Assembly: GCA_002751075.1 (NCBI GenBank)
Contig: NAOQ01000319.1
Location: forward strand, 29,779-39,803
DNA: 10,025 bases
Source of the DNA: Ichthyophonus hoferi
Lineage: Eukaryota; Opisthokonta; Ichthyosporea; Ichthyophonida; Ichthyophonidae
Reading direction: 5' to 3'
Both the position numbers and the translations under genes were made by a program. Below, piece after piece: positions 8,725 to 10,025 of this stretch (position 1 is the first letter of the stretch; each line of letters starts with the position of its first letter). The notes below the pieces were generated by a model, which was not told the origin of the DNA, searched no databases, and saw nothing but the letters and a program-made list of their open reading frames with translations.

Positions 8725-9060
8725 TTTATTCTACGGTATATTATATTTTCCTATTACTGGTTCTAGTATTTAATTCTATAATTCTGATAAATCGATCAAT
8801 TCATACCTTCTTAACTAGATTAACTTGATTTGTCAATACATATTATGCAAGCACATATTAATGAATGAGAGCTAACGAGCCATACAAATGAGGTCTTATT
8901 GGTATAAGATCATTAACATAAAAACAGAAAAGTTTAGTGGGCCTCAGTGATATTTTTTAAAGATTGTATTAGCCAGTAAGGAAAGGATCTTCACGGTTGG
9001 CCCCATTTATTTTAATGAATGAATACAGATATATGTGTGGGTGTTAACCAAAATTAATGC
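8725..9060 (-). repeat. R330 repeat copy, inverted, inside copia pol
   Basis: Read on the minus strand, this stretch aligns with 2458-2775. Matching blocks are TTCATTAA-ATAAATGG near 9015, GGCTAATACAATCTTTA-AAAA near 8965, ATATCACTGA-GC near 8947, CCTCATTTGTATGGCTCGTTA near 8885, TGTATTGACAAATCAA near 8835 and the GGTAT-AATTGA block near 8800. It sits where the RT segment between the LYGLKQ region and the catalytic DD box should be, and it is much poorer in GC than the copia sequence on either side. It therefore looks like an insertion into the copia element accompanied by loss of some pol sequence. The ends are not resolved to the base. Confidence 0.55.
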
Positions 9061-9069
9061 CCGCAATAA

Positions 9070-9240
9070 AAAAAGATTGAGAAAGTATATAGAGGCTTAC
9101 AAACGTATCCTCGTTTATCTGGCTCTATAAGTATCGGTAGTTGCTCTAGGTACACTGGTGCCTCGGTAGCTATGTAGATATGCTACCTTGATATCTAGTT
9201 GCACTAGGTCATACCCTTGCGCTCCTGCTATGTTTAACAA
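9070..9240 (-). pseudogene. Copia early RT segment, decayed (left arm)
   Basis: Minus-strand translation shows IAGAQGYDLVQLDIKVAYLH and, past the PP-x-FIE region, EPDKRGYVCK. These correspond to the copia RT blocks around [10 protein letters not shown] and PxGYVCKL. It is broken in places. It continues in order into the catalytic region at 8361-8711, with the R330 copy between them, so all three pieces are best read as one element. Confidence 0.8.
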
Positions 9241-9820
9241 GAGGTGAACTGTTAAGAATAAACATACTGGGTTTGAAATATCAAGGTGATATGCGCTTTT
9301 CCTTTCCTAGGATCCTTGTGCCGCCAAACGTGCGTTATGTGCGGTTACTTGCCCTTTTTTGTCTCTTTTTCAATGAAACACCTTGAGACTGTGCAAGATA
9401 GTAGTTCCCATGGGTGGCTGTTTAACTAAAGTTCATGTGGCATTCGTATTAAGGGTGGCTATTTCCGTTTCCATCGTGCGGATCCAATGCATTTTATCAT
9501 GCACGCGCATAACACTTTTTACACCCTTGGAATTCTACTATCCTGCATAGTCTATAGGTATTTCATAGTAAAAAGAGAAGAAAAAGGGCAAGTAATTGCT
9601 CACAACCCACATCCAATAACACAGGATCCCAGAAAAAGAAAAACGTAGATTACCATAATATGTCAAGGTCAGTATGTTCGTTCGCAACAGTTTGACTGTT
9701 TTTAAGCATAGCAGGAGGACAACGGTATGCTCTAGCACAACTAGATATGAAGACAGCATATCCACATGGCTACCTGGAGGCACCAGTGTACCTAGAGCAA
9801 CCACCAATGTTTATAGAGCC
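9121..9820. repeat. Large imperfect inverted repeat made of two copia arms
   Basis: Left arm 9121-9417 and right arm 9522-9820 are reverse complements along their length, with a spacer of about 100 bases. The outer 120 bases match at more than four fifths of positions by eye, including 25 identical bases (9140-9164 against 9777-9801). Inner parts match at perhaps two thirds, with clear blocks at 9340-9420 against 9522-9595. The arms contain the same copia RT region on opposite strands, with pol reading outward from the centre. They differ from each other, so this is not a recent perfect palindrome: either two separate insertions or an old inverted duplication. Confidence 0.8.
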
Positions 9821-9840
9821 TGTTATAAGATCGCTAAACA
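9522..9840 (+). mobile_element. Second copia early-RT fragment, plus strand (right arm)
   Basis: Plus-strand translation from about 9700 gives LSIAGGQRYALAQLDMKTAYPHG, followed by a YLEAPVYLEQPPMFIE block. This is the copia RT segment around [24 protein letters not shown]. Bases 9522-9700 match the region upstream of RT in the left arm. Resemblance to RT and to the left arm both end at about 9820-9840. Only this fragment of the element is in view. It belongs to the same copia family as 7796-9417. Confidence 0.82.
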
Positions 9841-10025
9841 GTAATGAATAAGTAGGTTCGATCTCGGCCCGAATAATAAGTAGACCGATTCTTTTCATAA
9901 TATCCTTCATATGAACACTATTACATCAATCTAAATAAGGGGTCATAAGCCAATTGTATTTAAGTATCGTAGCAATATTATACAATTCTAGTGGGTCTTC
10001 TTGACCTATCATAAAGATGAATTTG
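9841..10025. other. Right end, nothing recognised
   Basis: AT-rich, no open frame of note and no further RT sequence. A GGTTCGATCTC string near 9855 resembles a polymerase III B box, but no A box lies at the right distance. Confidence 0.4.

Larger units (their letters stand above)
7796..9417 (-). mobile_element. Ty1/copia retrotransposon pol fossil
   Basis: Three minus-strand pieces lie in the order expected for copia pol: early RT (about 9070-9240), RT catalytic region (8361-8711) and RNase H (7796-8300). The stretch 9241-9417 corresponds by position to the integrase-RT linker and is shared with the inverted copy at 9522-9820. Gag, protease and integrase are not seen in the window. The body has several breaks and an R330 copy near 8725-9060. 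It is richer in GC than its surroundings, which suggests a later arrival than the AT-rich copia fragment at 3150-3430, or a different family. No LTR pair can be drawn, so the age cannot be dated from LTRs. Confidence 0.85.

Noticed and set aside
9850-9866. GGTTCGATCTC string as a polymerase III B box, suggesting a tRNA gene or SINE
   Set aside because: No A box at the expected distance upstream, no cloverleaf can be drawn, and no A-rich tail follows.
1-10025. CRISPR array, bacterial operon, phage genes or an intact host gene
   Set aside because: There are no regularly spaced identical repeats, no closely packed intact reading frames and no recognisable host protein. All coding signals are decayed and repeat-derived.

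Overview
This window looks like a nuclear repeat graveyard from an AT-rich eukaryotic genome. I found no intact host gene, no rRNA or tRNA gene, no CRISPR array and no prokaryotic operon signals. The organism cannot be placed closely. Several decayed Ty1/copia pol fragments, low GC and dense ancient repeats would fit a fungus, a protist or an animal with old repeats; that is inference.

Layout: positions 1-279 hold nothing recognisable. 280-650 is a repeat (here called R370) with a second copy at 2776-3147. A weak, much interrupted plus-strand frame (649-1470) follows the first copy. 1480-2405 is an old direct copy of 6655-7500, the head and upstream flank of an unrecognised minus-strand element (here called element X). 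2458-2775 is the fullest copy of a second short repeat family (R330). 3150-3430 is a minus-strand copia reverse transcriptase (RT) fragment that abuts R370 at a purine-rich/TGTT boundary resembling a polypurine tract and LTR end. 3883-6923 is the decayed body of element X, split by an R330 copy at 4794-5036. 7500-7674 is featureless and ends in a 20-base A tract.

From 7695 the DNA is visibly richer in GC. It carries a minus-strand copia pol fossil: RNase H at 7796-8300, the RT catalytic region at 8361-8711, and an early RT part at 9070-9240. An inverted R330 copy (about 8725-9060) sits inside it. The upstream 300 bases of this fossil are present again in opposite orientation at 9522-9820, forming a large imperfect inverted repeat (arms 9121-9417 and 9522-9820).

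Nothing here works together as a pathway. The interest lies in the insertion history, the two short AT-rich repeat families that seem distantly related, the head-to-head copia arms, and element X, whose protein I cannot assign to any family I know.
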